Positions 63,974-64,000 of a stretch of 64,000 nt of DNA are shown one piece after another. Positions within the stretch are counted from its first letter, which is position 1; each line of letters starts with the position of its first letter. This stretch comes from Pseudolysinimonas_A sp039912695 (GTDB taxonomy: Bacteria; Actinomycetota; Actinomycetes; Actinomycetales; Microbacteriaceae). Under the pieces are notes generated by a model. The model saw only the letters and a program-made list of their open reading frames with translations. It had not been told where the DNA came from and did not search any database. Position numbers and translations under genes: made by a program. The stretch lies in assembly GCF_039912695.1 (NCBI RefSeq), contig NZ_JBDSPJ010000022.1, positions 248,001 to 312,000 on the forward strand, given 5' to 3'.

Positions 63974-64000
63974 AGCAGAGCAGAACTTTCGGGTAAGGCC

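Overview
The window is high-GC DNA with densely packed genes. Many genes overlap by 4 bases at ATGA/GTGA junctions, GTG starts are common, and many start codons have a TANNNT hexamer 6-7 bases upstream, the mark of leaderless mRNA. With a mycothiol-type ArsC, an HrgA/GlbO-type truncated haemoglobin, clpS followed by a DUF2017 gene, and a LAATG sortase-class-E anchor, this points to an actinomycete, probably Microbacteriaceae. That family assignment is inference; the window contains no rRNA or other marker gene. It looks chromosomal, with no phage, plasmid, IS element or CRISPR array.

Layout. (a) 1-11.8 kb: a possible catabolic regulon. A minus-strand operon encodes a peptide/nickel-type ABC importer (SBP, DppB, a fused DppC-DppD, DppF), an alpha/beta hydrolase, a MarR regulator, a type III CoA-transferase and the beginning of a further gene that resembles a 2-hydroxyacyl-CoA dehydratase subunit. 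A divergent Abhydrolase_10 gene and an SDR-CapA pair lie beside it. Near-identical 15-bp palindromes overlap the -10 boxes of both promoter regions and probably bind the MarR protein. (b) 11.9-17.6 kb: a five-gene non-phosphorylating sugar-acid operon (IlvD/Edd dehydratase, SDR, SMP-30 lactonase, FAH hydrolase, zinc alcohol dehydrogenase). (c) 18.3-20.0 kb: an arsenic module of divergent arsR, a previously unmarked 23-aa Cys-rich ORF, arsC and an aquaglyceroporin. (d) 20-43 kb: mostly housekeeping and accessory genes: a two-component system, a surface protein, rpiB-nei-paiB-amidohydrolase-acyl ligase, pepN, mscS-globin, tesB, padR, ettA, ssb. (e) 43.4-47.8 kb: a three-gene signalling unit (membrane protein, PAS hybrid kinase, response regulator). 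(f) 47.8-56.2 kb: aldo/keto reductase, DMT transporter, tRNA-Arg, MarR-MFS pair, orn, tRNA-His, clpS-DUF2017-zincin. (g) 56.3-59.8 kb: thiBPQ thiamine importer under a TPP riboswitch. (h) 59.9-64 kb: EXPERA membrane protein, polysaccharide deacetylase, GT2, GNAT and M23 peptidase.

The least explained signals are small. They are a pair of palindromic repeats with compensatory stem changes (one inside a coding region), a pair of ~100-bp elements with 17-bp inverted ends, the Cys-rich leader-like ORF in the arsenic operon, the shared operator of region (a), and a lipoprotein start codon 1 nt downstream of a tRNA.
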